A stretch of 64,000 nucleotides of DNA, from positions 24,990-88,989 of the forward strand of contig LDWW01000017.1 of NCBI GenBank assembly GCA_001045525.1, written 5' to 3'. Source of the DNA: Chitinispirillum alkaliphilum (GTDB taxonomy: Bacteria > Fibrobacterota > Chitinivibrionia > Chitinivibrionales > Chitinispirillaceae). The translations under genes and the position numbers were made by a program. A model generated the notes under the pieces. It was not told where the DNA came from and made no database searches. It saw nothing but the letters and a program-made list of their open reading frames with translations. How positions within the stretch are numbered: the first letter of the stretch is position 1; each line of letters opens with the position of its first letter. Positions 8,519 to 17,641 of the stretch are shown here, piece after piece.

Positions 8519-9883
8519 TCACCCCTCTACCCCCTCGGTATACTGCACCACCTTACTGTCAAAATCGAAATCTTCATTATATGTGGTTTCCTCCCTAAGC
8601 TCTTCACCGGAAGGGTTTGGATCATTAACCGCAAACAGCAGAAATATGAACCACAACAGCGCCGTAGGCCTGGTATAGCTACTCTCGCTTATATTGTAAA
8701 CAATGATCAGCACTAACCAGATGAACCTGAATTTGGCAAACTCACTCCCCCTGGCCATAAGACGAAGCACCCCCTTGATTGTAACTACTATGAGAGCCAC
8801 AACCAACCCAAGCCCGATAAACCCAAGCTCAAGGAATATATCCAGAAACCCATTATGTGCATTCATAGGCCTCCAGGGAAAAATCTCCCACAGATTGTGG
8901 GTAAGATCCCCCATCCAAAACGTTCCATACCCCGCCCCGCCCCAGGGACGCAGCATACCTTCCCGTATCACTTCAACCCAAAGATCCGTTCTTCCGGTCA
9001 AAGTCTCATCCCTTCCCCTGGACTCAACAATAACGCTGAAAATCGATGTACCGAAGAAAGAATTCAACATCACCTCAGTAAGAAGCACAGCCGAGAAAAA
9101 TATTGCCACGTAGTATGCAAGGTGCTTGACATGTCTCATTCTGAGAAATGCAAATGTCATTACACTTCCCGAAAGGAAAGCCAAAATCGAGGTTGCGCTG
9201 TCTGCAGAGGGCGACCCCCCAAGCAGCCAAAGAGACATTATCAATACCGGTATATCGAACAGACTTCCCTTCTTCCTGAAATATGCCCACACGAAGAAAA
9301 GACTGCTTAAGGCAACAAGCTGAGCGAGGCTGTTTTTGTGAGTGGTGACACCTATCCACATTGTAAACCTACCGGAGTAGTCGTAGGCCACCCCAAGATG
9401 CCTGTAATATTTGACAAAAATAACAGATAAAGGCACCAGTATATAGGCAAACCTGCGCAGCATCCAGTGTATTGACTTAACATAATCAGTTTCGGTAAAC
9501 ACAACCAGAACCATCATAAGATCCCCTACTGACCTGACCCAGCGCCGCATGGCCACCTCAGGAAAAGCAGACCAAAGGATAGTGACCGCCATGTAAATGT
9601 AAAGCAACACAAGGAGCTTATTGTTTCTGACAAACTCAAAAAGCGCAAAGCGCCTGTACACTAAAACCGCTCCCCCCATAGCCATGAGAGTGAGAAAGAA
9701 GGTTCTGTCGAAAATGTTTCCATGGAGATAATCCAAACCATCTTCTACAGTTGCCAGCTCCGGATCAAACCAATACGCCAGACTCCTTGACCCTACCCTA
9801 AGCAGCCATAAAAGAGGAAGCCACATGATAAGAGAGACTTTACTCTCCCTCTTTTCTTCTGAATTATTTTTTAATGAGTTCAT
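8519..9883 (-). CDS. O-antigen ligase/polymerase family membrane protein (Wzy/WaaL-like)
   Basis: 454 residues with about 10-12 membrane segments. The large periplasmic loop contains SRGRDETLTGRTDLWVEVI and GAGYGTFW, followed by NAHNGFLDIFLELGFIG, which is the signature of the Wzy_C (PF04932) family with its conserved Arg and His-Asn-xx-Leu. Members polymerise repeat units (Wzy) or ligate polymer to a lipid carrier (WaaL); sequence alone does not separate these. With a Wzx-like flippase in the same operon, polymerase is favoured. The ATG at 9883 overlaps the GT4 gene by 20 bp. A charged 40-residue cytoplasmic tail follows the last membrane segment. The 150 bp after it before the GT2 gene hold nothing recognisable. 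Confidence 0.87.
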   Translation of the reverse strand: MNSLKNNSEEKRESKVSLIMWLPLLWLLRVGSRSLAYWFDPELATVEDGLDYLHGNIFDRTFFLTLMAMGGAVLVYRRFALFEFVRNNKLLVLLYIYMAVTILWSAFPEVAMRRWVRSVGDLMMVLVVFTETDYVKSIHWMLRRFAYILVPLSVIFVKYYRHLGVAYDYSGRFTMWIGVTTHKNSLAQLVALSSLFFVWAYFRKKGSLFDIPVLIMSLWLLGGSPSADSATSILAFLSGSVMTFAFLRMRHVKHLAYYVAIFFSAVLLTEVMLNSFFGTSIFSVIVESRGRDETLTGRTDLWVEVIREGMLRPWGGAGYGTFWMGDLTHNLWEIFPWRPMNAHNGFLDIFLELGFIGLGLVVALIVVTIKGVLRLMARGSEFAKFRFIWLVLIIVYNISESSYTRPTALLWFIFLLFAVNDPNPSGEELREETTYNEDFDFDSKVVQYTEGVEG

Positions 9884-11033
9884 CGACCAAACCGTGATAA
9901 ATATGTTTTCTGATTTCCCAGTTATAATTCTCCATCATAGTATCTGCACTGCAAACCAAAGATCTTCTCATGTTTTTGCTCTTCTTCAGCTCCAGAATTT
10001 TCCGCGCCAGATCATAATGATCCTCAGAGCTGAAGAATCGCACATGACTGTCATTGAAATAATGGGTGTGCACAAGAGTGTCAGAGGCAATTACCGGAAT
10101 ACCCATAAGCATAAATTCCAGAATTTTGGTTGAAAATGCCTCATTTCCAAATCCACGCTTAAGCTTGGGTTCCACTCCGATATGTGCCTCTCCAATCACC
10201 TCACCCAGTTTCTCAATGGGAACAATTCCATTAAAGGAAACCCTGTTCTCTAACCCAAGCTTTCTCACCAGATTTACAAAATAGGATTCATCCGTACCCT
10301 TTCCATATATTCTGAACTCCAGCTCCGGGATCTGATCTTTGAGTATATCAACTGCCCTTATTGCCGTTTCAAGCCCCTGGTGCATACTCAATGTTCCGGG
10401 ATAAATCATCACAAATTTTCTACCCCCATCCCCTTTTTTCTTTCTGTTTCTGTAGAAAAGCAAAGGGTCGGGATAGTTCATCACCACCGTACACTTCTCC
10501 GGTGGAACAGAGCGGGTGACTAGCCTTTGGTGCCAAATGTGGTTAGCCACAATTACATGATCTGCAAAGGCGGTGGAGAGACGCTCCAATCCCACAAGCA
10601 GCTTGAATAGAACGGAATCCTGGCTCACCTTGAACTTACTGGCAAAAAGCTCAGGCACTATATCATGAATGTCAAGAATCACCTTTGCCCCGGTGAGCTT
10701 AGGGGCAAGGGCAGCGAAAACTTCAAAATCGGGAACGGAATGGACATGCACCACATCATACTTTTTCTCTCTGTGGAGCTTGGTGAGTGTATATGCTGAT
10801 CTTAACAGAAAGAGAATAAGTTTGATGAGATAGTCAACTTTGCGTTTCTCATTAAGCTGCCGTTTCTGAATCTTATAGACATTTACCCCCGAAACGTTTC
10901 TAAACGCCTCATGCCCATCCTGCCGAAGAACAATAGCATCCACACTATCCCCTCTTCTTTGCAGGGACTCAGCATAGCGCCTCACCCTGTTGTCTCCCTC
11001 GTAAAATGTATAGGCGACCATGCAAACTCTCAT
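9864..11033 (-). CDS. Glycosyltransferase family 4
   Basis: 389 residues with the GT-B layout: an N-terminal acceptor domain (MVAYTFYEGDNRVRRYAESL, DVVHVHSVPDFEVF) and a C-terminal nucleotide-sugar domain (MIYPGTLSMHQGLETAIRAV, EFRIYGKGTDESYF, GNEAFSTKILEFMLMGIPVIAS, containing the E-x7-E retaining motif). The ATG at 11033 is preferred to one two codons earlier because GAGGAG sits six bases before it and directly abuts the other. This start overlaps the stop of the preceding deacetylase-like gene by ATGA, indicating translational coupling. It likely adds a sugar to the repeat unit from the cytoplasmic face. Confidence 0.9.
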   Translation of the reverse strand: MRVCMVAYTFYEGDNRVRRYAESLQRRGDSVDAIVLRQDGHEAFRNVSGVNVYKIQKRQLNEKRKVDYLIKLILFLLRSAYTLTKLHREKKYDVVHVHSVPDFEVFAALAPKLTGAKVILDIHDIVPELFASKFKVSQDSVLFKLLVGLERLSTAFADHVIVANHIWHQRLVTRSVPPEKCTVVMNYPDPLLFYRNRKKKGDGGRKFVMIYPGTLSMHQGLETAIRAVDILKDQIPELEFRIYGKGTDESYFVNLVRKLGLENRVSFNGIVPIEKLGEVIGEAHIGVEPKLKRGFGNEAFSTKILEFMLMGIPVIASDTLVHTHYFNDSHVRFFSSEDHYDLARKILELKKSKNMRRSLVCSADTMMENYNWEIRKHIYHGLVDELIKK

Positions 11034-11986
11034 GTACATCTCCTCGATTTAAGGAATCCGGCTTCTGTTTCACTTGTTAAAACTGTTCTTGAATACCTGG
11101 CAACCTCACAGGGAAGAGCATTCCAAAACTCCCCTCCATAGTTGTCCAAAACGTATTGTAGAAACTGCTCGTAGTAGTCTGCGGGATATTCCTGTATTCC
11201 CATCTCCCCATTTCCAAAGTGCATGTAGTCGGGGTGGGTGTTTATAAGAGCCATTCCCCCATGCTCTGCAATCCAGTCAAGCTTTCTTTTCCAGATATCG
11301 ATCTCTCTCTGTTCCATAAGAACAAAAAGGGTGAAATCCTGTGCCAGGGTGTAAGGGAGCTCAACGTAGGGGCCCCCCCCTGATTTTCTGTTTACAAGAA
11401 AGGGGAAAATTGTCTCTGCCGGCTCGGGCTGGGGCTCGAAGGGGTCGGTGTCAAAAGTTGAACAGTCGTACTCTATATCAAGCTCCCCGATCCACTCAAG
11501 ATTGTGAAGCATAGCAGCAGCCCTGAACCCCTCACTGTTCCACTCCTTAAGAAAGTGGTTTATAACCGGAGCCCGTTCTCTGAAAATCCGATAGGAGCTG
11601 AACAGCTTACCATCATGGTCATAGTCGTGCACCCCTATTTCAAAGCCCTTCTCCACAAGTTTCCTCCTAAGCTCAGCGGAAACATTGTATCGAAGCGGTA
11701 CCAGATTGAAAGCGGAGCGGAACCCCAGGCGCTCCTCCATACCAGCCAAAGAAGAGCATTTCTCCTGCCCGAAGAAACTCTCCACATCATGGGTAAGCAC
11801 AAGAGAGAACCTTTTGTTTTCCGGCCACCCATACCAATTCCCCGGCACTTTTGCCGCCTTCTGAAGAATTGGCCACCTATCCGCACACCTCAGACGTTTC
11901 CTCGCCACCATCTCCCTTCGAAGCTGAATCTGAACAGCTCTGGGAACAAGAGGCTTAACGTAGTAATAGAGTTTTCTGGCCAACAT
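11030..11986 (-). CDS. Polysaccharide deacetylase-like protein of the cluster
   Basis: 318 residues. RFSLVLTHDVESF (Asp-containing motif 1), FEIGVHDYDHDG (motif 2 with two His), FRAAAMLHNLEW and MALINTHPDYMHF correspond to the motifs of the wider NodB/polysaccharide-deacetylase superfamily. In place of the usual TFDDG the first motif is THDVE, as in the family often found in glycan clusters. No signal peptide is visible, so it may act in the cytoplasm on lipid-linked or nucleotide-linked amino sugars. The ATG at 11986 has GAGGGGAAG upstream. It is coupled to the GT4 gene by a four-base overlap. An acetyl amino sugar substrate fits the adjacent amino-sugar genes. Confidence 0.75.
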   Translation of the reverse strand: MLARKLYYYVKPLVPRAVQIQLRREMVARKRLRCADRWPILQKAAKVPGNWYGWPENKRFSLVLTHDVESFFGQEKCSSLAGMEERLGFRSAFNLVPLRYNVSAELRRKLVEKGFEIGVHDYDHDGKLFSSYRIFRERAPVINHFLKEWNSEGFRAAAMLHNLEWIGELDIEYDCSTFDTDPFEPQPEPAETIFPFLVNRKSGGGPYVELPYTLAQDFTLFVLMEQREIDIWKRKLDWIAEHGGMALINTHPDYMHFGNGEMGIQEYPADYYEQFLQYVLDNYGGEFWNALPCEVARYSRTVLTSETEAGFLKSRRCT

Positions 11987-12023
11987 TTTTCACTTCCCCT
12001 CACGGAAAAAGACTTAAAAATCT

Positions 12024-13247
12024 CTACAGTTTCTCTACCAACTCACCCTCATCGAGTCCACTTGGATCACTTTGCAGAAACTGCCCTATGGCCAGGGAGA
12101 CCTTCTGCTGCTGTTCTTTTGAGAGGAACGGATGCATCGGCAGAGAAAGAAGACCTCTGCTCAGTTTTTCGCTTACTGGAAAAGACCCCTCCTTGCACCC
12201 CAGGACAGAATAGGCATTCTGCAGGTGAAGCGGGATGGGGTAGTGAAGTCCGGTGCCTATTCCCTGCCGGGAGAGGGAGTTCTGGAGCCGGTCCCTGAAG
12301 GGGGTCTGTATTACATAGAGATGGTAGACCGAGCGCGCCCATATGGGTTCGTAGGGCAGCTGAATGCCTTCAAGAGAACACATTATCCCGCTGTAGTGAG
12401 CCGCGCACTCCCGTCTAAGTTCATTCCAGCGCTTTAGATGACGCAATTTTACGAGTAAAACACCTGCCTGAATCGAATCGAGCCGCCCGTTGTACCCCTC
12501 CAGCTTATGCACATACTTCTGAGTTTGTCCATGATCCCTCAGCATCCGCACGGTTTTTGACAGCTGCTCATCATTAGTGGTGACCGCACCCGCCTCACCG
12601 AAGGCACCGAGGTTTTTCCCTGGATAAAAACTAAACGCAGCTGCATTACCCATTGAGCCGGCCTTAAGCCAGCTTTGGTGTTTTTGGGAGAAATACTCTG
12701 CCCCATGCGCCTGACAGGCATCTTCCACCACAAGCAGGTGGTTTCTTTGCGCTATGTCGAGAATAGGATCCATGTCCGCAGGCTGCCCATAGAGGTGCAC
12801 CGGCACAACCGCCCTGACCGGTTTGTGGGTTATTTTGCTCACTGTGACCCCGTTGAGAGAATCAAGATAACAGTGTGTATCCAGGTATTCTCTTAATTTT
12901 TCCGGTGACATACAGGCAGTGCGCTCATCAACATCGATAAATACGGGTATGGCACCAGCCTGAGTTATGGCCTCGGTTGTGGCAATAAATGTATTGGGCA
13001 CGGTAATTACCATATCCCCCGCACCCACACCGGCCGCCATGAGGGCAAAGCGCAGAGCGTCGGTTCCGCTCCCCACTCCAACAGAATATCTGGTTGAGCA
13101 AAACCGGGCAAACTCATCCTCAAACTCCTCCACCAGAGGTCCCCCGATAAACTGGGCATTTGACATACTTTCTCTGAAAATCTCCAGAATCTCATCCTCA
13201 AGCTCTCCGTGAAGAGCCTTCAGGTCCATAAATGCTACATTATCCAT
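12024..13247 (-). CDS. DegT/DnrJ/EryC1/StrS aminotransferase (WbpE-like)
   Basis: 407 residues, PLP-dependent fold type I sugar aminotransferase. GVGSGTDALRFALMAAG binds the cofactor phosphate, VVEDACQAHGAEY supplies the Asp that pairs with the pyridine nitrogen, and FSFYPGKNLGAFGEAG holds the Schiff-base Lys. These enzymes transfer an amino group to a keto group of a nucleotide sugar. AAGGAGG a few bases upstream defines the ATG at 13247, which overlaps the end of the acetyltransferase gene by 8 bp. With the neighbouring Gfo/Idh oxidoreductase and acetyltransferase it reproduces the WbpB-WbpE-WbpD set that builds a 3-acetamido uronic acid from a UDP-GlcNAc-derived uronate; the 6-dehydrogenase is not in this window. 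Confidence 0.92.
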   Translation of the reverse strand: MDNVAFMDLKALHGELEDEILEIFRESMSNAQFIGGPLVEEFEDEFARFCSTRYSVGVGSGTDALRFALMAAGVGAGDMVITVPNTFIATTEAITQAGAIPVFIDVDERTACMSPEKLREYLDTHCYLDSLNGVTVSKITHKPVRAVVPVHLYGQPADMDPILDIAQRNHLLVVEDACQAHGAEYFSQKHQSWLKAGSMGNAAAFSFYPGKNLGAFGEAGAVTTNDEQLSKTVRMLRDHGQTQKYVHKLEGYNGRLDSIQAGVLLVKLRHLKRWNELRRECAAHYSGIMCSLEGIQLPYEPIWARSVYHLYVIQTPFRDRLQNSLSRQGIGTGLHYPIPLHLQNAYSVLGCKEGSFPVSEKLSRGLLSLPMHPFLSKEQQQKVSLAIGQFLQSDPSGLDEGELVEKL

Positions 13248-13716
13248 CGATCCTCCTTATAAATCTGGCAGGATTACCTGCCACCACGGTTCCAGCTTCC
13301 ACATCACCTGTCACCACACTTCCGGCACCAACCATAGCACCCTTTCCAATCACCACTCCGCACAGTATCGTTGCTCCGGAGCCAATAGAAGCCCTCTCCT
13401 CCACCACAGTCCTCACCAGCTCCCAGTCCTGCTCGTTTTGAAGTTTTCCATCGGGATTAGTGGAGCGGGGATAGCGGTCGTTTATAAACGTTACACCATG
13501 ACCGATAAAGCAGCCCTCCCCCACACTCACCCCCTCACAGATAAAGGTGTGACTCTGGACTTTGCAGCTGTTTGCAATCGTTACGTTTTTCTGTATTTCC
13601 ACAAACGACCCCACCTTGCAGTTATCCCCGATACTGCATCCGTATAAATTGACAAATTTCGAGAGCCGGACATTTCTGCCCAGCCTGACATCTGAGGCCA
13701 CTCCCAAATTCTCCAT
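13240..13716 (-). CDS. Hexapeptide-repeat acyltransferase (WbpD-like N-acetyltransferase)
   Basis: 158 residues. Successive isoleucine-patch hexapeptides (VRLGRNVRLSKFVNLYGCSI, VGEGCFIGHGVTFINDRYPR, GSGATILCGVVIGKGAMVGA) predict a left-handed beta-helix trimer. GHGVTFINDRYPR is typical of WlbB/WbpD-type UDP-amino-sugar N-acetyltransferases, where the Asn-Asp pair contacts the substrate amino group. The start is the ATG at 13716, with GGAGGAG immediately upstream, rather than a TTG 15 bases earlier. It is followed with an 8-bp overlap by the aminotransferase whose product it would acetylate. Confidence 0.88.
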   Translation of the reverse strand: MENLGVASDVRLGRNVRLSKFVNLYGCSIGDNCKVGSFVEIQKNVTIANSCKVQSHTFICEGVSVGEGCFIGHGVTFINDRYPRSTNPDGKLQNEQDWELVRTVVEERASIGSGATILCGVVIGKGAMVGAGSVVTGDVEAGTVVAGNPARFIRRIDG

Positions 13717-13766
13717 GTTCTCCTCCCCCAATTCTTTTTTTCAGTTAGGATTATTTGAATTCACTT

Positions 13767-14795
13767 TTAAAACTGATCGAGGGAGAGCATATTTTCCATA
13801 CTGATCATCCGCCCCTCATTTCTGAGCGACTCATCACAGGCCTCAAGCATCTGCACCACTTCAAGCCCGCTGTAGCCACTGTTAAGGGGCACTGTGTCAT
13901 TCAGTATGCAGTCCACAAAATGCTGGCACTCCAGTTTGAGAGCTTCGGTTTGCTCCACCTTCGGTGCCCACATATCCCCCGAGCGATAGCTTACCAGTAA
14001 GTCGTATATTCCCTGAGAACTCTTTGCTTCAACCCCCCTGTCATAAACCTTTATCTTCTCATCGGGATTCACATCGTTCCAGACCAGCATTTTGCGCTCC
14101 CCGCCGATAAGGGTAGTTCTGACCTTTACTGGAGACAGCCAGTTGACACTGAAATGAGCTATTTTGCTTGAAGAGAAATGGACTGTGACATAGGCGATAT
14201 CCTCCAGTTTGTTTATGTGGGAGCAACCCCAGGCACTGAGAGCTACCGGTTTATCCTCTATGAGGTAGCGCATGATTGAGAAATCGTGAGGAGCAAGATC
14301 CCACACCACATTGACATCGTGCTGGAAGAGACCCAGATTCACTCTGATAGAGTCGTAGTAGTAAATATCCCCCAGTTTCCCCTCAGAGATAAGGCTTTTG
14401 ATTTTTCTCACAGCCCCGGTGAAAAGGAAAGTGTGATCCACCATGATTTTCAGATTTTCCCTTTCCGCAATTTCGATAAGGTCTATTGCCTGAAGTGAAG
14501 TTGCGGTGAAGGGTTTTTCCACGAAAATGTGTTTTCCGTTAAGCAGGGCTTTTTTGGCCAGCTCATAGTGAGTTGACACGGGAGTAACAATAGCCACCGC
14601 ATCGATTTTTGGATCTTTCAAAAGCTCATCATTATCGCTGAGGAGCCTGATATCTGAATTTGTTTTCCCAATCCGCTCCAGGGCCTCTCTGTTCTTGTCG
14701 CATACTGCAACGACCTGTGCCCCGCTGACGCCATTTAGATTTCTGACTATATTGGGTCCCCAGTACCCATACCCTATAACCCCTATACTCAACAT
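13767..14795 (-). CDS. Gfo/Idh/MocA-family NAD-dependent sugar oxidoreductase (WbpB-like)
   Basis: About 342 residues. An N-terminal Rossmann fold (IGVIGYGYWGPNIVRNLNG), IVTPVSTHYELAKKALLNGK and the catalytic-site EKPFT are classic for Gfo/Idh/MocA proteins; HDVNVVWDLAPHDFSIM includes the conserved Asp/His of the substrate pocket. In the WbpB/WlbA group the enzyme oxidises the C3 hydroxyl of UDP-GlcNAc-uronate before transamination, matching the two following genes. The ATG at 14795 with AAGGGAG about 10 bases upstream is favoured; a GTG three codons earlier (14804) is possible but too close to that ribosome site. Confidence 0.9.
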   Translation of the reverse strand: MLSIGVIGYGYWGPNIVRNLNGVSGAQVVAVCDKNREALERIGKTNSDIRLLSDNDELLKDPKIDAVAIVTPVSTHYELAKKALLNGKHIFVEKPFTATSLQAIDLIEIAERENLKIMVDHTFLFTGAVRKIKSLISEGKLGDIYYYDSIRVNLGLFQHDVNVVWDLAPHDFSIMRYLIEDKPVALSAWGCSHINKLEDIAYVTVHFSSSKIAHFSVNWLSPVKVRTTLIGGERKMLVWNDVNPDEKIKVYDRGVEAKSSQGIYDLLVSYRSGDMWAPKVEQTEALKLECQHFVDCILNDTVPLNSGYSGLEVVQMLEACDESLRNEGRMISMENMLSLDQF

Positions 14796-14856
14796 ATCTA
14801 CCACTCTCCCTTCTAACTGTTTTTTTTCCCCGTTTTAACCACACCTGTGAAACTTT

Positions 14857-16029
14857 CTAAAAAGCTCCCTTTGCACTCAGCAGGGCAAAAGGGGTCTTTA
14901 CTATAAGCCACATATCGACCCACAGCGAAAAGCTGCGGCAGTACCTCAGATCCATTCGCACCATCTCATCAAAGGTGGTGTGACTTCTCCCCTCCACCTG
15001 CCAGAGTCCTGTGATTCCAGGTTTCTGCTCCATGATGCGAGCTCTGTGCCAGGGCTCATACTGCTCAAACTCATAGGGGATTGCGGGCCTGGGTCCCACC
15101 AGGGACATATCTCCAAGGAGAACGTTTATAAACTGCGGCAGCTCATCGAGACTGCTCTTTCGGAGCAGCCGCCCCACGGGTGTGACCCTTGGATCTTTTG
15201 TGATCTTATAGACCCCGTCCTCGGCGTGTTCGGAGGAGTTTTGCCCCTCTCCCCCGATAAGCTTGCTTACATACTCCCTGTGGATCGAGTCATCGGCCCC
15301 TATATACATTGACCTGAATTTATAAAAGTTAAACAGTTTTCCACCATGCCCCACTCTCTTCTGCACAAAGAACACCGGACCATCCGAGCCAAGTTTTATA
15401 AACAGTGCAATAAGCAGGAAAAAAGGGGAGAAAAAAATCAGTGCAGCCAAACTGCCCGCTATGTCAATCACTCTTTTGCCCAGAAGATAGATCTCCCTGC
15501 TCAGGGAATTCTGCACCGGGTAGAAATAAAGGGGTGAATCCCACTCTTTTCTCTCCCCCGATTCCCCATCCTTTTTGCCTCTTTTTGGGAAATCTGAACC
15601 CGAAACCGTTATGCGCACATCCCCCCCGGAGCCAAAGAGCTCATCCACTTTTCTTCTGAGCTTGTTTAAAACACACTCCTTTCCTCCCGAGGAGATCTCC
15701 GGACACACCACCCCTATGATCCTGCCACTCTCATACCAGCCGCGCACATCGATATCTCTTGTAAGCTGACACACGGCAGATACCAGCTGCAAAAGCTCAG
15801 AGCGCCTGGCGCCAGGACCGTTTACTCCCCGGGAGGAGAAAAAATTCCCGTTAAGATGTATAAACACGAGTAAAAAGGGACGAAGAGTACGTTCCGCTCT
15901 CATCCTCTCTTTTGTTAAATTTCGCCTGAAACTTCTCTCATCACAGAAATCCCACTTTTCCTGAATAAGAGAGGATAGGGAATCAGCAGTCCTTCCAAAA
16001 CGAGTTGATCTATCAAGCTTTACTCCCAT
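14857..16029 (-). CDS. Initiating sugar-phosphate transferase with degenerate GGDEF-like N-terminal domain
   Basis: 390 residues. The C-terminal 200 form a bacterial sugar transferase (PF02397): one membrane segment ([20 protein letters not shown]), [33 protein letters not shown], then VGPRP and [12 protein letters not shown]. It transfers sugar-1-phosphate to undecaprenyl phosphate to start repeat-unit synthesis. The N-terminal half lacks the usual four-helix membrane/CoA-binding-like region. Instead about 110 residues ([13 protein letters not shown], a long helix, [20 protein letters not shown]) follow the strand-helix order of GGDEF domains with the signature loop lost. The ATG at 16029 (GAGGGT upstream) is preferred over TTG at 16047. 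It is the first gene of the minus-strand cluster. Confidence 0.88.
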   Translation of the reverse strand: MGVKLDRSTRFGRTADSLSSLIQEKWDFCDERSFRRNLTKERMRAERTLRPFLLVFIHLNGNFFSSRGVNGPGARRSELLQLVSAVCQLTRDIDVRGWYESGRIIGVVCPEISSGGKECVLNKLRRKVDELFGSGGDVRITVSGSDFPKRGKKDGESGERKEWDSPLYFYPVQNSLSREIYLLGKRVIDIAGSLAALIFFSPFFLLIALFIKLGSDGPVFFVQKRVGHGGKLFNFYKFRSMYIGADDSIHREYVSKLIGGEGQNSSEHAEDGVYKITKDPRVTPVGRLLRKSSLDELPQFINVLLGDMSLVGPRPAIPYEFEQYEPWHRARIMEQKPGITGLWQVEGRSHTTFDEMVRMDLRYCRSFSLWVDMWLIVKTPFALLSAKGAF

Positions 16030-16379
16030 AACACCCTCGCTTGCCAAAACAGTGTAACTTCAAACCAGCATCCAATTGGTGGCAATCTCTTTTCATTCAG
16101 CGTCTGAAAAACAGATCAATTGCTAAACTGTTTAGTGAGCAAAATGAGGACCATGCGGACAGATCAGGTGAATTTCAACAACCCTCTTTTCTTTACTCAT
16201 GATGAAACGTTTAAATCCCGGGGACTCAGACAAAAACCGAACAGATCTTTTCCATCTTTATAACGAGGATAAAAAAAAACTCATAACCAATAGTAAACAT
16301 CAAACACATCAACCATTTACTATGACTGTCTGTGAGCTGTCTGTTCACATGTTTTCAAAAGGGGAAACTTATTTACATA
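16030..16379. other. Intergenic region upstream of the polysaccharide cluster
   Basis: About 350 bp between the endonuclease Q gene and the first gene of the polysaccharide cluster; the cluster's main promoter should lie here on the minus strand. A short perfect palindrome CTAAACTGTTTAG sits near 16123-16135 and could be an operator. No convincing -35/-10 pair, terminator or gene was found. Confidence 0.4.
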
Positions 16380-17615
16380 TTACAACTCGGGGAAAACTCT
16401 TATACTTCCATACTCTCCATCATACCCCCCCTCCCGCTGAACAGCCCCCGCCCTTACGAGCGCTATTCCCTGAGCGGCCTTAGGGTCCAGATGCGCAATT
16501 CTCTTCAGAGGGGTTTCAAACAATACCACAAACTCTGAGCCAAGCTCCTTAAGGAAGTGTTCGTACAGAGAGGTGGTTTTTTTACTTGAGGGAGAAGTCC
16601 CTGTGATCTGTGAGAGTATTCCCTTTAAAGGGGTAAAAGAATAGAAACGTGGCTTTGAATCTGCTTTATCACCGGGATCTCTGTCTGCAAGCTGCATTAC
16701 CCTGTTTAGAACCCCAGTTGTAACCGGCTTTGCACACACAGGGCAGATCCCGTTATGTTGGCGGGTTTGCTCCGGACTCCAGCGTACCTTACATTTCCTG
16801 TGTCCATCCAGGAAATATTTACCCTCTTCGGGAAAGTATTCCAAAGTCCCCGCAAGCCTCCCGTCATCTTTAGCCTTAAGAGCTTCAACTATATGCTCAA
16901 AGCTTACCTGGGTGTCGAATATTGTAGCCTCCCGTCCCAGATTCGCGGGAGAATGGGCATCGGAGTTTGATATCAGTGCGAATTTATCCAGTATCGAGCA
17001 GCTCCAATTCATTGGCGGATCACTGGAGAGTCCGGTTTCGAGCGCAAATATGTGTGAAGAGAGATCCCTATAGCACTGCTCTATGGAGTCGAATCCGGAA
17101 CGGGCCCCCAATACGGAGAACCATGGAGTCCAAATGTGGGCGGGTATAAGAAAAGATTGCTTTCCTGCACTGAGTACAACTTCCAGCAGATCCCTTGAAT
17201 CCATTCCCAGTATGGGCCTTCCATCAGAGCAGATTTTGCCTCTTTTTTCCAACTCAGCCTGAATTTTTTCCATAGTCTGGAAATCGGGGCAGGCTATAAT
17301 GTGATGAACTTTTCTCACCTTGCCTGCGTACTTGTATATACAGCTGATTTCAGATGTAAGCATGAAAAATGGCTTTGAATCAAAGAATGCGGCTTCAGGA
17401 TGAAGCATATCTTTTTTCAGGAGAAACAGACCGTTTTCTGCAGGCGTGAGGTTTTCTTTCAACTCCCTCATCCATCCGGGATGAACCGCATCCCCGGTCC
17501 CAATCACCTTGATACCCTTTTTTCTTGCCCATAAATCCAGCATCGGGGGGTTAAGCTGGCTGCTGGTGGCCATGGAGAAATGTGAATGGATATGAATGTC
17601 AGCAATGAACTTCAT
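16380..17615 (-). CDS. Endonuclease Q-like PHP-domain DNA repair nuclease
   Basis: About 411 residues. The N-terminal PHP metallophosphoesterase domain shows FIADIHIHSHFSMAT, KVIGTGDAVHPGW, SFLIPAHIWTPWF and FALISNSDAHSPANLGREA, supplying the His/Asp/Glu metal ligands. A zinc-finger region follows (CKVRWSPEQT, then CPVCAKPVTTGVLNRV), the arrangement of EndoQ, which nicks DNA 5' of deaminated bases such as uracil and hypoxanthine. EndoQ is mainly archaeal (Thermococcales) with scattered bacterial occurrences. The ATG at 17615 opens directly on the conserved MKFIADIHIH; a TTG five codons earlier is less likely. It sits just downstream of a SpoIID gene; no functional link to the polysaccharide genes is evident. 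Confidence 0.82.
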   Translation of the reverse strand: MKFIADIHIHSHFSMATSSQLNPPMLDLWARKKGIKVIGTGDAVHPGWMRELKENLTPAENGLFLLKKDMLHPEAAFFDSKPFFMLTSEISCIYKYAGKVRKVHHIIACPDFQTMEKIQAELEKRGKICSDGRPILGMDSRDLLEVVLSAGKQSFLIPAHIWTPWFSVLGARSGFDSIEQCYRDLSSHIFALETGLSSDPPMNWSCSILDKFALISNSDAHSPANLGREATIFDTQVSFEHIVEALKAKDDGRLAGTLEYFPEEGKYFLDGHRKCKVRWSPEQTRQHNGICPVCAKPVTTGVLNRVMQLADRDPGDKADSKPRFYSFTPLKGILSQITGTSPSSKKTTSLYEHFLKELGSEFVVLFETPLKRIAHLDPKAAQGIALVRAGAVQREGGYDGEYGSIRVFPEL

Positions 17616-17641
17616 GTTAACAACACCCAAGGCTGAGTAGG

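Noticed and set aside
11504..12298. 264-codon plus-strand frame opposite the deacetylase-like and aminotransferase genes
   Set aside because: Antisense to two well-supported minus-strand genes and spans their junction; no domain of its own.
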